Of a stretch of 64,000 bases of DNA, positions 1 through 13,800 are shown in pieces; within the stretch, counting starts at the first letter, position 1; each line of letters begins with the position of its first letter. Source of the DNA: Zoroaster sp. YZ-2022 (Eukaryota > Echinodermata > Asteroidea > Forcipulatida > Zoroasteridae); NCBI GenBank assembly GCA_029582265.1, contig JAQQFT010000023.1, positions 955,071 through 1,019,070 of the forward strand, written 5' to 3'. The translations under genes and the position numbers were made by a program. Under the pieces are notes generated by a model that had not been told where the DNA came from, ran no database searches, and saw only the letters and a list, made by a program, of their open reading frames with translations.

Positions 1-1179
1 GAGGAAGAAGACCTCAGCTTTGAATTTAGATATAAAATTATCGGCCTCCCTTGAAAACTTTAAAGTTATTCCCAACCATAGAAAAATGCTTTATTATTTT
101 GTAACACTGTATGGTGCTGTAATGTTTGCGGTGAAAACCGCATGGAAGTTTGACAGTATTTTACAGAGGCTAAGTGTCCATGCGAGGCCGTTTAAGGTTT
201 TGACGAACCAATTTTTTCAAAGTCAAAAAAGTATAGTGTTTTTCTGAAGGGGAGAACCTAAAGCTTTAATTTAGATATAAAAATTATCGGCCTCCCTTGA
301 AAACTTTTAAAAGTTATCCCAACCATAGAAATCTTTTTTTTGTAACACTGTATAGTGCTGTGTGTTTGCGATGAAACCGCATGCAAGTTGACAGTGTTTT
401 ATGGTCTAAGTGTCCTGCGATATGGGGTTTAAGGTACCACGAAAAAATTCCCAAAATTCAAAAGTATGGTGTTTTCTGAAGGGAAGAGCCTAAGCTTCTT
501 GTTTAGATATAAAAATTATCGACCTCCCCTTAAGAAAACTTTAAAGTTATTCCTAACCATAAAATTTTTTTTTGTAATATGCTATAGTATATAATGTTTG
601 CGGTAAAACCATATGGAAGTTGACGTATTTTACAGAGGGCTAAAGTGTCCATGGAGGCCGTTTAAGTATGAACAATTTTTCAAAATTCAAAAGTATAATT
701 GGGGTTTTTCTAAAGGGAGAACTAAACTTTAATTTAGATATAAAAATTATCGGTCTCATAAAACTTTAAAGTTATTTAACCCTAGACTGTTTTTGTAACA
801 CTGTATAGTGCTTATTTTGGGGTGAAACCGCATGGAAGTTGACAGTATTTTAACATGAGACAAGTGTCCATGGAGGCCGTTTAAGGTATGAACATTTTCG
901 ATTCAAAAGTATTTGGGGTGTTTTCTGAAGGGGAGAACCTAAAGCTTTAATTTAGATATAAAATTATCGGCCTCCTTGAAGCTTTAAAAGTTATTCCAAC
1001 AATATAAAATGTATTTTTGCAACACTGTATAGTGCTCTATTGTTTGCGGTGAAAGCCATGCAAGTTGACAGTATTTTACAGAGACTAAGTGTCCATGGAG
1101 GCCGTTTAACGTACAGATGAATTATCCAAATTCAAAAAGTTTGGTGTTTTCTAGAAGGGGAGAACCGTGGCTTTAATTT

Positions 1180-3140
1180 AGACCGCCGTCTCGGGCCTCC
1201 TTGAAAACTTTAAAAAGTTATTCCCAACCTAGACTGTTTTTGTAACACCTGTATAGTGCTGTATTGTTTGCGGTGAAACAACCATGGAGATGACAGTGTT
1301 ACAGGGAGATAGAGTGTCCATGGGTTTAAGGGCCGTTTAAATTTAATTCCCAAAATTCAAAAGTATGGTGTTTTTCTGAAAGGGAGAACCTAAGCTTCAT
1401 TTAGATATAAAATTTTCCCTCCTTGAAAATTTAAAATTCCCAACCTAAAATGTTTTTGAAATGTATAGTGCTTATTTTTTGCTGAAACCCATGAGTTTAC
1501 GATTTTTAAAGGGTAAAATGTCCATGGAGGGCCCTTTAAAATAAAAAATTTTTCCCAAAATTTAAAGTATGGGGTTTTCTAAAGGGAGAAAGCAATTTAA
1601 TTAAAATTATCGGGCCCCCTTTAAAATTTAAAGTTTTAACCAGAAAAATTTTTTTGAACCTGTAATGCTTTGTTTTCGGAAACCCATCAAATTTACGTAT
1701 TTAAGGGCTAAATTCTAGGCCCTTTAAGTCGAAAAATTTCCCAAAATTTAAAAGTTGGGGTTTTTTTTAAGGGAATAAACTTTAATTTGAATAAAAATTT
1801 TCCCTCCTTGAAAACAAAAATTACCCAACCATAATTTTTTTTGAAACTGTATAGTGTTAAATTTTTTGAAACCCATGAATTACGTATTTTAAGGGCTAAG
1901 TGTCCGGGGCCGTTAAGGTGAAAATTTTTCCAAATTCAAAATTGGTGTTTTCTGGGGAGAACCTAAGCTTTAATTTAGATATAAAAATTTTCGGCCCCCT
2001 TGAAAACTTTAAAAGTTTTTCCCAACCTAATTTTTTGTAACACTGTATGTGTTATTTTTGCGGGGAAACCCATGAAAAAAACTATTTTTCAAAGGGGTAA
2101 GTGTCCCTGGGCCGTTAATTGAAAAATTTCCCAAATTCAAAAAATATGGTGTTTTTCTGGGGGAAAAAAGCTTTAATTTAGAAAAAAATTATCAGCCTCC
2201 CTTAAAAATTAAAAAATTATTCCAACCTAAAATGTTTTTTGAAAATGTGTGCTTATTGTTTTCAGTGAAACCCATCAGTTTGGTATTTTAAAAGAGGCTA
2301 AAAATGTCCCTAGGGGTTTAAGGGACGAAAAATTATCAAATTCAAAAATTTGGGGTTTTCTCAGGGGGAAATAAACTTTAAGAATAAAATTATCCCTCCT
2401 TGAAAATTTAAAAATTATTCCCAACCAAAATTTTTTTTTTAACACGATAGTGTTATTTTTTGGTGAAACCCATGAAGTTGACGTATTTAAGGGCTAAAAT
2501 GTCCTAGGCCGTTTAATGAAAAAAATTTTTAAATTCAAAAATTTGGGGTTTTTTAAAGGGGAACCTAGCTTTAATTTAATAAAAAATTTTCAGCCTCCCA
2601 AAATTTAAAAAATTATTCCCAACCCTAAATTTTTTTTGTAAACTGTATGTGCTGTATTTTTTGGGGAAAACCCATGAATTGACGTATTTTTCAGAGGGGG
2701 GTTCCTGGAGCCGTTTAAGGGAAAAAAATTTTCAAATTTAAAAAAATGTTTTTCTGAAAGGGAGAATTTTCTTTAATTTTGATATAAAATTTTCGCCTCC
2801 CCTTTAAAACAAAAAATTATTCCCCAAACCTAAAATGTTTTTTTAAACTGTATAGTGCTTATTTTTTGCGTGAAACCCATGAATTAATATTTAAGGGGCT
2901 AAAATGTCATGGAGGTTTTGGGGAAACATTTTCCAAATTCAAAAGTATGGTGTTTTTTAAGGGGGAAATAAGCTTTAATTTGATTAAAAATTTTCAGCCT
3001 CCTTTCTTTAAAAATTTTTCCCAACCAAAATTTTTTTTTAACACTGTATGTGCTTATTTTTTGCGGGGGAAACCCATGAAAATGACGTATTTAAGAGGGC
3101 TAAGTTCCCTAGGGCCCTTTAAAAAATTTTTCCAAATTCA
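1180..3140. other. Low-quality consensus tract in the satellite
   Basis: Monomer landmarks are still in order but eroded. Dinucleotides are dropped (GTATAGTGCTG becomes GTATGTGCT), AAAACTTTAAAAG becomes runs of A and T, and TCGGCCTCC becomes TCGGCCCCC. Clean monomers resume abruptly near 3140. The changes copy neighbouring bases and do not show a C-to-T bias, so I read this as a consensus error and not as repeat decay. Confidence 0.75.
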
Positions 3141-6100
3141 AAAGTATGGTGTTTTTCTGAAGGGAGAGTTCTAAGCTTTAATTTAGATATAAAATTATCG
3201 GCCTCCGCCAAGAAAACTTTAAAAGTTAATTCCCCAACCATGAATTTTTCTTTTTGTAATACTGTATAGTGCTGTAATGTTGCGGTGAAACCGCATGGAG
3301 ATTGACAGTATTTTACAGAGGGCTAAGTGTCCATGGAGGGCGTTTAAGGTACCAAATAATTATCCCAAAATTCAAATGTATGAATTGTTTTTTCTGAAGG
3401 GAAGAACCTAAGCTTTAATTTAGATATAAAATTATCGGTCTCCTTGAAAACTTTAAAAGTTATTCTATCCATAGAAATATTTATTTTGTAACACTGTATA
3501 ATTGCTGTAATGTTTTCGGCTGAAACCGCATGGGAAGTTGACGGTATTTTACAGAGGGCTAAGCATCCATAGGTACGTTTAAGGTACGAAAAATGTTTCC
3601 AAATTCAAAAGTATAGTGTTTTTCTGAAAAGGGAGAACCTAAGCTGTTTAGATATAAAATTATCGGCCTCCCTTGAGAAACTTTAAAAAGTTATTTCCCC
3701 AACCACTTAAATCTTTTTGTAACACTGTATAGTGCTGTAATGTTTGCGATGAAACCACATGAAGTTGTTGGTATTTTAAAGAGGCTAGAAAGTGTTCATG
3801 GGCCGTTTAAGGGTACGAAATAATTATCCAAATTCAAAATGTATGGGTGTTTTTCTGAAGGGGAGAACCCTAAGCTTTAATTTAGATATAAAATTATCAA
3901 CCTCCTTGAAAACTTTAAAAGTTATTCTAACTATAGAAATCTTTTGTAACACTGTATGAATGCTGTAATGTTTGCGAGAATTGAAACCCGCATGGAAGTT
4001 GACAGTATTTTACAGATGGCTGAGTGTCCATGGAGGCCGTTTAAAGAATTACGAAATGTTTTCAAATTCAAATGTATGGTGTTTTTCTGAAAGGGAGAAC
4101 CTAAGCTTTAATTTAGATATAACATTATCAGCCTCCTTGAAAACTTTAAAAGTTATTCCGAACCATAGAACTGTTTTTTTTTGTAACACTGTATAGTGCT
4201 GTATTGTTTGGAGTGAAAACGCATGCAAGTTGACAGTATTTTACAGATGGCTAAGTGTCCATAGGAGGCCGTTTAAGATACGAAATAATTATCCAAATTC
4301 AAATGTATGGTGTTTTTCTGAAAGGGAGAACCTAAGCTTTAATTTAGATATAAAGTCAGCCTCGCTTGAAAACTTTCAAAGTTATTCCTAACCATAGAAA
4401 TGTTTTTTGTAACACTGTATAGTACTCCTATTATTTGCAGTGAAACCGCATGCAAGTTGACAGTATTTCAAAATTTACGGGATTTTTCAGAGGCTGAAAG
4501 TGTCCATGGAGGCCGTTTAAGGTACCCGAAATAATTATCAAAATTCAAATGTGGTGTTTTCTGAAAAGGGAGAACCTAAACTTTTTAATTTAGATATAAA
4601 AAATTATCGTACTCATGAAAACTTTAAAAAGTTATTCCCAACCATAGACATTTTTTTTTGTAACACTGTATAGTGCTGTAATGTTTTACGAGTGAAACCA
4701 CATGGAAGTTAACAGTATTTTACCCAGGGCTAAGTGTCCCATGGAATACGTTTAAGGTACGAAAAAAAATTCCAAATTTCAAAAAATATGGTGTTTTTCT
4801 GAAAAAGGGAGAACGTAAGCTTTAATTTAGATATAAAATCGATCATCACAGAAAACTTTAAAATTTTCCCCAACCCTAGAAATGTATTTTTTGTAACACT
4901 GTATGGTACTGTACTGTTTGCGGTGAAACCGCATACAGGGTCAAACCGAAACATTTGGAGGGGCTAAGGTGTCCATGGAGGCCGTTTAAGGGGTGAATTT
5001 TCCAAATTCAAAAAGTATGGTGTTTTTTCTGAAAGGGGAGAACCTAAGCTTTAATTTAGATATAAAATTATCAGCCTGCTGTGAAAACTTTAAAGTTATT
5101 CAACCGTAGAAATCTTTTTTTTTGTAACACTGTATGGTGCTGTAATGTTTTGCAGTGAAACTTCGCATGGAAGTTGAACAGTATTTTACAGGGGCTAAGT
5201 GTCCATGGAGGCCGTTTAGGGTGCCAAAAAAAATTTGAAATTCAAAAGTATGGTGTTTTTTTCTGAAAGGGAAGGGAACAGCTTTTTAAATTTAGATATA
5301 AAATGATCGGCCTCCCTTGAAAACTTTAAAGTTGGCTTCCCAACCTAGAAATATTTCTTTTGTAACACTGTATGGTACTGTGTTGTTTCCGATGAAACCG
5401 CATGCAGTTGAGCAGTATTTACAGGGCTAAGAAAATGTCCATGGAAGGGCCGTTTAAGAGGTATGAACATTTTTCCAAAATTTCAAGTATAGGTGTTTTT
5501 TCTGAAAGGGGAGAACCTAAGCTTTTTAAATTTAGATATAAAAATTATCAACCTCCTTAGAAAACTTTTAAAGTCCTTCCCAACCCTAGACTGTTATTTT
5601 TGTAATGCTATGTATAGTGCTGTATTTTTTGCAGGGGTGAAACCGCATGGAGGATTGACATTATTTACAGATGGCTAGAAGTGTCCATGGAGGCCGTTTA
5701 AGGTACGAAAAAAATTCCAAATTCAAAGTGGTGTTTTTCTGAAAGGGGAGAACCCCTAGCTTTAAATTAGATATAAAAATTATCAGCCTGCCTTGAAAGC
5801 TTTAAAGTTATTCCCAACCATAATAAGAAATGTTTTTTTTGTAACACTGTTATGGTACTCTATTGTTTGCGGTGAAAACGCATGCAAGTTGACAGTATTT
5901 ACAGGGGCTAAGTGTCCATAGAATAATACGTTTAACATGCGAACAAATTATCCAAAAATTCAAAAGTGATGGTGTTTTTCTGAAGGGAGAACGTAAGCTT
6001 TGTTTAGATATAAAATTGTCAGGCCCCTCTTGAGAAAGCTTTAAAGTTATTTCCCAACCCTAGAAATGTTTTTTTGTAACACTGTAGTAATTTACTGTTT

Positions 6101-9100
6101 GCGGTGAACCACATGCAAGTTGACGGTATTTTACAGAGGACTAAGGGGTGTCCCTGGAGGCCGTTTTAAGGAACGACAAAATTATCCCAAAATTCAAAAC
6201 CATAAATTGGGGTTTTTTTCTGAAAGGAGAACCTAAGCTTCTTCCAAATGTCAAATTATCAGCCTCCTTGGCTTTAAAGGTTATTCCCCAACCCTAGACT
6301 GTTTTTTGTAACACTGTATGATACTGTATTGTTTGCGATTGTGAAACCGCATGCAGGATTGACAGTATTTTACAGAATGACTAAGTGTCCATAAGGAGGC
6401 CGTTTGGGTACGAAATAATTGTCCCAAAATTTCAAATGTATAGTTGTTTTTCTGAAAGGAGAGAACCTCAGCTTTTTAAATTTAGATATAAAATTATCGG
6501 CCTCCTTAGAAAACTTTAAGATTATTCCTAACCATAGAAATCTTTATTTTTGTAACACTGTATAGTGCTGTAATGTTTTCGGTGGGAAAACCCACATGGA
6601 GATTGACAGTATTATTATTTTACAGAGGGCTAAGTGTCCATGGAGGCCGTTTAAGGTACGAAAAAAAATTTCCCAAAATTCAAAAAGTATAGTGTTTTTC
6701 TGAAGGGAGAACCTAAGCTTTTAAATTTAGAATATAAAATTATCAGCCTCCTTGAAAACTTTAAAAGTTGATTATTCCCAAACCATAGAAATCTTTTTTT
6801 GTAACACTGTATGGTGCCCTGCGTATTTGCGATGAAACCGCATGCCAAAGTTGACGAGGAGGTATTTTACAGAGGTCTAAGTGTCCATGGAGGCCGTTTA
6901 AGGTACGAAAAAAATTCAAAATTCAAAAGTATGGTGTTTGTCTGAAGGGAGAACCTAAACTTAATTTAGATATAAAATTATCCAGTATCATGAAAACTTT
7001 AAAAGTTATTTCCCAACCATAGAAATTTTTTTTGTAATACTGTATAGTGCTGTAATGTTTGCGGTGAGAACCACATGGAGGATGACTTGATATTTTACAG
7101 AGGGCTAAGGTGTCCATGGAGGCCGTTTAAGGTATGAACATTTTTCCAAATTCAAAAGTATGGTGTTTTCTTTAAAAAGGGAGAACCCTAAACTTTAATT
7201 TAGATATAAAAGTGTCGGGCCCTCCTTGAAAACTTTAAAAAGTTATTCCCAACCCCTAGACATTTTTGTAACACACATATAGTGCTGTATTGTTTGGGGT
7301 GAAACCGCATGGAAGTTGACGGTATTTTACATAGACTGGAAAATATCCATGGAGGCCGTTTAAGGTATGAACATTTTTTCCCAAAATTCAAAAGTATGGT
7401 GTTTTTTCTGAAAGGGAACCTAAACTTTAATTTAGATATAAAATTATCAGCACTCCTTGAAAACTTTAAAGTTATTCCCTAACAATATAAATGTATTTTT
7501 GTAAACTGTATAGTGCTCTGACTTGTTTCTGGTGAAACCACACATGCAAGTTGACGGTATTTTACAGAGGGCTAGAAAGTGTCCATGGAGGCCGTTGCGT
7601 ACGAACAAAATTATCCCAAGATTCAAAGTATGGTGTTTTTTCTGAAAGGGGAGGGTAAACATGCTTCAGGAATTTTGAGATAAAATTATCGGGCCTCCTT
7701 GGCTTTAAAAGTTATTCCCCCAAACCCTGACTGTTTTTGCCCACAACTGTATAGTGCTGTATTGTTGCGGTGAAAACCCCATACCAGAGATTGACAGTAT
7801 TTTACAGGGGCTAAGTGTCCATAGGCCGTTTAAAAGGTACGAAAACTTTTTCCCAAATTTCAAAGTATAGTGTTTTTCTGAAAGGGAGAACCTAACCTTT
7901 AAATTTAGATATAAAATTGCTCAGCCTCCCTTTCAAGCTTTAAAAAGTTATTCCCCAAACCATAGAAATACTTTTGTGCAACTGTATAGTGCTGTAATGT
8001 TTGCGGTGAAACCCATGCGGAGATGTTGATATTTTAGAGAGAATGAAAAGTGTCCATGGAGGCCGTTTTTAAAGGTATGAACATTTTTTTCCCAAAATTT
8101 CAAAAGTATGGTGTTTTTCTGAAAGGGGGAGCCTAAGCTTTAATTTAGATGTAAAGGTATCAGCCTCCCTTAGAAACTTTAAAAGTTATTCCCAACCCTA
8201 GATTTCTGTTTTTTGTAACTTTCATAGATGCTCCTATTGTTTGCGAGGTGAAACCGCATACAAGTTGACAGTATTTTACAGAGGGCTGAAAAGTGTCCAT
8301 GGAGGCCGTTTAACATTACAGACAAATTATCCCAAAATTCAAAAAGTATGGTGTTTTTCTGAAAGGGAGAACGTAAGCTTTAATTTTAGATATAAAATTA
8401 TCGGCCTCCCCATGAAAACTTTAAAGTTATTCCCCCCCAACCCCCTGAAATGTTTTTTGTAAAACTGTATAGTGCTGTATTGTTTGCGGGTGAAAAACCG
8501 CATACAGGATGTTCTTGTTGTGTGTGTTTTAAAGAGGGCTAAGTGTCCATGGTGGCCCGTTTAAGGTACGGGGAAAATAAGTATCAAATTCAAAAAGTAT
8601 GGTGTTTTTTCTGAAAGGGGGGAACCTAAGCTAATTTGAATAACAAATTATCAGCCTCCTTTGAAAACTTTAAAAGTTATTTGACAAACCCTAGAAATGT
8701 TTTTTGTAACACTGTATAGTGCTCTATTGTTGCTGGTGAAACCGCATGCAAGTTCAAACTGTATGCTACAGAGGGCTAAGTGTCCATGGAGCCATTTAAC
8801 GTACGAACCGATTATCGATTTCAAAGTATGGTGTTTTTCTGAAAAGGGAGGGCAATAAGGGCTTTTTAAATTTAGATATAAAAATTATCGTGCTCCCTTG
8901 AAAACTTTAAAAAAAGTGTTCCCCCAACCCTAGAAATGTTTTTTTTGTAACACTGTATAGTGCTGTATTGTTGCGATGAAACCGCATGCAAGTTGACGGT
9001 ATTTTACAGAGGGCTAAGTGTCCCTGGAGAATGATTTAAGGTCACGAAAAAATTTTCCCAAAATTCAAAAGTATGGTGTTTTTCTGAAAAGGAGAAACCT

Positions 9101-10859
9101 AAAGCTTTTAATTTGAATGCTAAAATTATCGGCCTCCCCTTGAAAACTTTACAATTGATTCCTAACCCTAGAAATGTTTTTTTGTAACACTGTATAGTGC
9201 TGTGTTGTTTGCGATGAAACGCCGCATGCCCAAGTTGACGGTATTTTACAGAGGGCTAAAAAGTGTCCCTGGAGGCCGTTTAAGGTACGAACAATTTTTT
9301 CAAATTTCAAAAGTATGGTGTTTTTCTGAAAGGGGAGAACCTAAGCTTTAATTTAGATATACAATTATCTGCCTCCCTTGAAAACTTTAAAAGTTATTCC
9401 CAACCATAAATTTTTTTTTTGTAATACTGTATATTGCTGTAATGTTTGCGGTGAAACCACATGGAGATTGACGGGATTTTACAGAGGGGCTAAGTGTCCC
9501 TGGAGGCCGTTTAAGGTGCAAAAAATTTCCAAGTTCAAAAGTATGGTGTTTTTTCTGACAGAGGAAATTCTAAAGCACAATTTAAGATATACAATTATCG
9601 GCCTCCTTGAAAACTTTAAAAGTTATTCCCAACCATAAATTTTTTTGTTTTAAACCTGTATAGTGCTGTAATGTTTGCGGGTGAAACCACATGGAAGTTA
9701 AACATTATTTTACAGAGGGGGCTAAAGGTGTCCATGGAGGCCGTTTAAAAGGTATGAACATTTTTTCCCAAAATTTCAAAGTATGGTGTTTTTCTGAAAG
9801 GGAGAACCTAAAGCTTTAATTTAGATATAAAAGGTGTCGGCCTCCCCTTGAAAACTTTAAAAAGTTATTCCCCAACCCTAGACTGTTTTTTTTGTAACAC
9901 TGTATAGTGTATTGTTTGCGGTGAAGCCATGCAAGTCAACAGTATTTTGAAGGGCTAAGGTGTCCATGGAGGCCGTTTAAGGTGCAAAATAATTATCCCA
10001 AAGTCAAATGTATGGGGTGTTTTCTCAAAGGGGAGAACCTAAGCTTTTAAATTTAGATATAAAATTATCCAGCCTCCTTAGAAAAGTTTAAAGTTATTCC
10101 CCCAACCCTAGAAATGTTTTTTTGGTAACACTGTATAGTGCTGTATTTGTTTGCGATGAAACCGCATGCAAATTGACAGTATTTTACAGAGGGAGCTAAG
10201 TGTCCCTGGAGGCCGTTTAAGGTGCGAAAAAAAAATTCCAAATTCAAAAAGTATGGTGTTTTTCTGAAAGGGAGAACCCTAAGCTTTTTAAATTTAGATA
10301 TAAAATTATCGGCCTCCTTGAAAACTTTACAAAGACTATTCCCCAACATATAATGTTTTTTGTTTGTAATACTGTATAGTGCTGTAATGTTTGCGGTGGG
10401 AAAAACCGCATGGAGATTGACAGTATTTTACAGAGGGCTAAGTGTCCATGGAGGCCGTTCAAGGTATGAACGCTTTTCCCAAAATTCAAAGTATGGTGTT
10501 TTTCTGAAAGGGAGAACCTAAGCTTTAATTTAGATATAACATTATCAGGCCCTCCTTGAAACTTTAAAAGTTATTCCCAACCCTAGACTGTTTTGTTGTA
10601 ACACTGTATAGTGCTGTATTGTTGCAGTGAAACCGCATTGCAAGTTGACAGTATTTACAGAAGGGCTAAGTGTCCACTGGAGCCGTTAACATTACGAACA
10701 AATTATCAAATTCAAAAGTATGGTGTTTTTCTGAAAGGGGAGAATGTAAGCTTTAATTTAGATAAAAAAATTATCGGTTCCTCCTTAGAAACTTTAAAAA
10801 TTATTTAACCATGGAAATGTTTTTTGCAACACTGTACAGTGCTCTATTGTTTGCGGGTG

Positions 10860-13800
10860 AAACCGCATGCAATTAATTTTTTTAAAAGAAGGGAAAAATG
10901 TCCTTTGGCCGTTTGGGGGCAAATAATTATCCAAATTCAAATGTAGGGGTTTTTTTCAAAGGGAGAACCCCAAGCTTTAATTTACTTATAAAATTATCGG
11001 GCCCCCTTGAAAACTTTTAAAATTATTCCCAACCATAAAAATCTTTTTTTTTGTAACCTGTATAAAGTTTTAATGTTTTCGGGGAAACCGCATGGAAGTT
11101 TTAAATATTTTTCAAAAGGGCTAAGTTCCATGGAGGCCGTTCAAAAGGGATGGTTTTTTCCAAAATTTAAAAAAATATGGTGTTTTTTTTGAAAGGGGGA
11201 ACCCAAAATTTAAAAAAATTTTCGGGCCCCCCTTTAAAACAAAAAATTATTCCCAACCCCAGACTTTTTGTGTAACATTATGGTGTATTGTTGCGGGGGA
11301 AACCCATCCCAAAATTAAAAGTATTTTTCAGGGGGGTAAGTGTCCATGGGGGCCGTTTAACGTACAAAAATTATCCCAAAATTTAAAAATATGGTGTTTT
11401 CTGAAAGGGGGAATGTAAACTTTAATTTGGGGGTAAAATTATCGGGCCCCCTTGAAAACTTTAAAAGTTATTCCCCAAACCCTAGAAATGTTTTTTTTCA
11501 ACACTTTTAGTCTCTTTTTGCAGTAAAAACCCATCAAGTTGACAGTATTTAAAGAGGGCTAAGGGGTCCATAGGCCGTTTAAGGTACAAAAAAATTTCCC
11601 AAAATTTAAATGTATGGTGTTTTTCTCAAAAGGGGGAACCTAAGCTTTAATTTAGATATAAAATTATCCCTCCTTGAAAATTTAAAAGTTATTCCCCAAA
11701 CCCTAGAAACTTTTTTTTTTTTAACACTGTATAGTGCTTAATGTTTTCGGGGAAACCACATGGAAGTTGACAAGTTTTACAGAGGGCTAAGTGTCCATGG
11801 AGGCCGTTTAAAATTTCAATTTGTTTTTCCCAAAATTTTTAAAATAATTTTTTTTGAAAGGGGAACGTAAGCTTTTAAATTTGAATAAAAAAGTCGGGCC
11901 CTTTATGAAACAAAATTATTTAACCCCAGAAATGTTTTTTTTTAACACTGTATAGTGCTTTTTGTTTTTCGATGAAACCCATGAAGTTGACGGGGGTTTT
12001 TCAAAGGGGTAAGTGTCCCCGGAGGCCGTTTTAAAAAAGAACAATTTTTCCCAAAATTTAAAAGTATGGTGTTTTTCTGAAAAGGGGAACCTAAACTTTA
12101 ATTTAGATTACAATTATCGGCCTCCCTTGAAAACTTTAAAAATTATTCCCCAAACCCTAAATTTTTTTTTTTAATACTGTATGGGGCTGTAATGTTTGCG
12201 GTGAAAAAGCATGGGGATTTACAGTATTTTTCAGATGGCAAATGTCCCCGGGGGCCGTTTTAAAGGGACGAAAAAAAATTTTCCAAAATTTAAAAAATAT
12301 GGTGTTTTTCTGAAAGGGGGGAAACCCAAACTTTAATTAAGATATACAATTATCGGCCTCCCCTTTAAAACAAAGTTTTCCCCAAACCCTAGAATTTTTT
12401 TTTTTGTAATACTAAACCCTAAAAATCAATTTTAAAATAATTCCCAAGGGTTTTTAAAAAATTTTTTCCCAAAATTTAAAAATATTGTTTTTTTGAGGGG
12501 AAACCCAAGCTTTAATTTAGATATAAAATTATCGGGCCCCCCTTGAAACTTTAAAAGTTATTCCCCAAACCCCAGACTGTTTTTTTTTTAACATTAAAAG
12601 TGCTGTATTGTTTGGGGGAAACCGCATGCAAATTTACGGGATTTTTCAAGGGGTAAAATGTCCATAGGCCGTTTAAGGGGCGAAATAATTATCCCAAATC
12701 AAATGTTGGGGTTTTTTTCAAGGGAACCTAAACTTTAATTTAGATATAAAATTTCGGGCCCCCCTTGAAAAGTTTAAAAATTATTTAACCCTAGAAATGT
12801 TTTTGTTAACACTGTATAGTGCTGTATTGTTTGCGTGAAACCGCAATGCAAGTTGACGGTATTTTACAGAGGGGTAAGTGTCCCCGGGGCCGTTTAAAAG
12901 GGACGAAAAAAAAATTTCCCAAAATTTAAAAGTATGGTGTTTTTCTGAGGGGGGAACCCAAAAAATTTTAAATTTTGATATAAAATTATCGGGCCCCCCT
13001 TTAAAACTTTAAAAATTATTCCCAACCATATAATGTTTTTTTTTTGTAATACTGTATGGTGCTGTAATGTTTGCGGGGAAACCCATGGAAGTTAAGGGAT
13101 TTTACAGGGCTAAGTGTCCATGGAGGCCGTTCAAAGGGATAAATTTTTTTCCCAAAATTTAAAAAAATATGGTGTTTTCTGAAAAGGGGGAACCTAAGCT
13201 TTAATTTAGATATAACATTATCGGGCCCCCTTGAAAAATTTAAAAAATTATTCCCAACCCAAACTGTTTTTTTTGTAACACTGTATAGTGCTGTATTGTT
13301 TGCGGGGGAAACCGCCTGAAATTGAATATTTTTCAGAGGGGGTAAGTGTCCATGGAGGCCGTTTTTAAAATCAGCCGTTTTCCCAAAATTTAAAAAATAT
13401 GGTGTTTTTTTTGAAGGGGGAATTAAACTTTAATTTAGATTAAAAAATTATCGGCCCCCCGAAAAATTTAAAAATTTAAAACCCTGAAATGTTTTTTTTC
13501 AACCTTTTTATAGTGCCCATTGTTTTTCAGTGAAACCGCATCAAGGTGACAGTATTTTAAAAGGGGTAAATGTCCATGGAGGCCTTTGGGGGCAAAAAAA
13601 TTATCCAAAAATTCCCAAAAGTATGGTGTTTTTCTCAAAGGGGGGAACCTAAGCAATTTACTTATAAAATTATCGGCCTCCTTGAAAACTTTAAAAGTTA
13701 GTCCCCCCCATAGAAATCTTTTTTTTTGTAACACTGTATAGTGTTGTAATGTTTTCGATGAAAAACCCCATGGAAGTTGACAGTATTTTTCAGAGGGGTA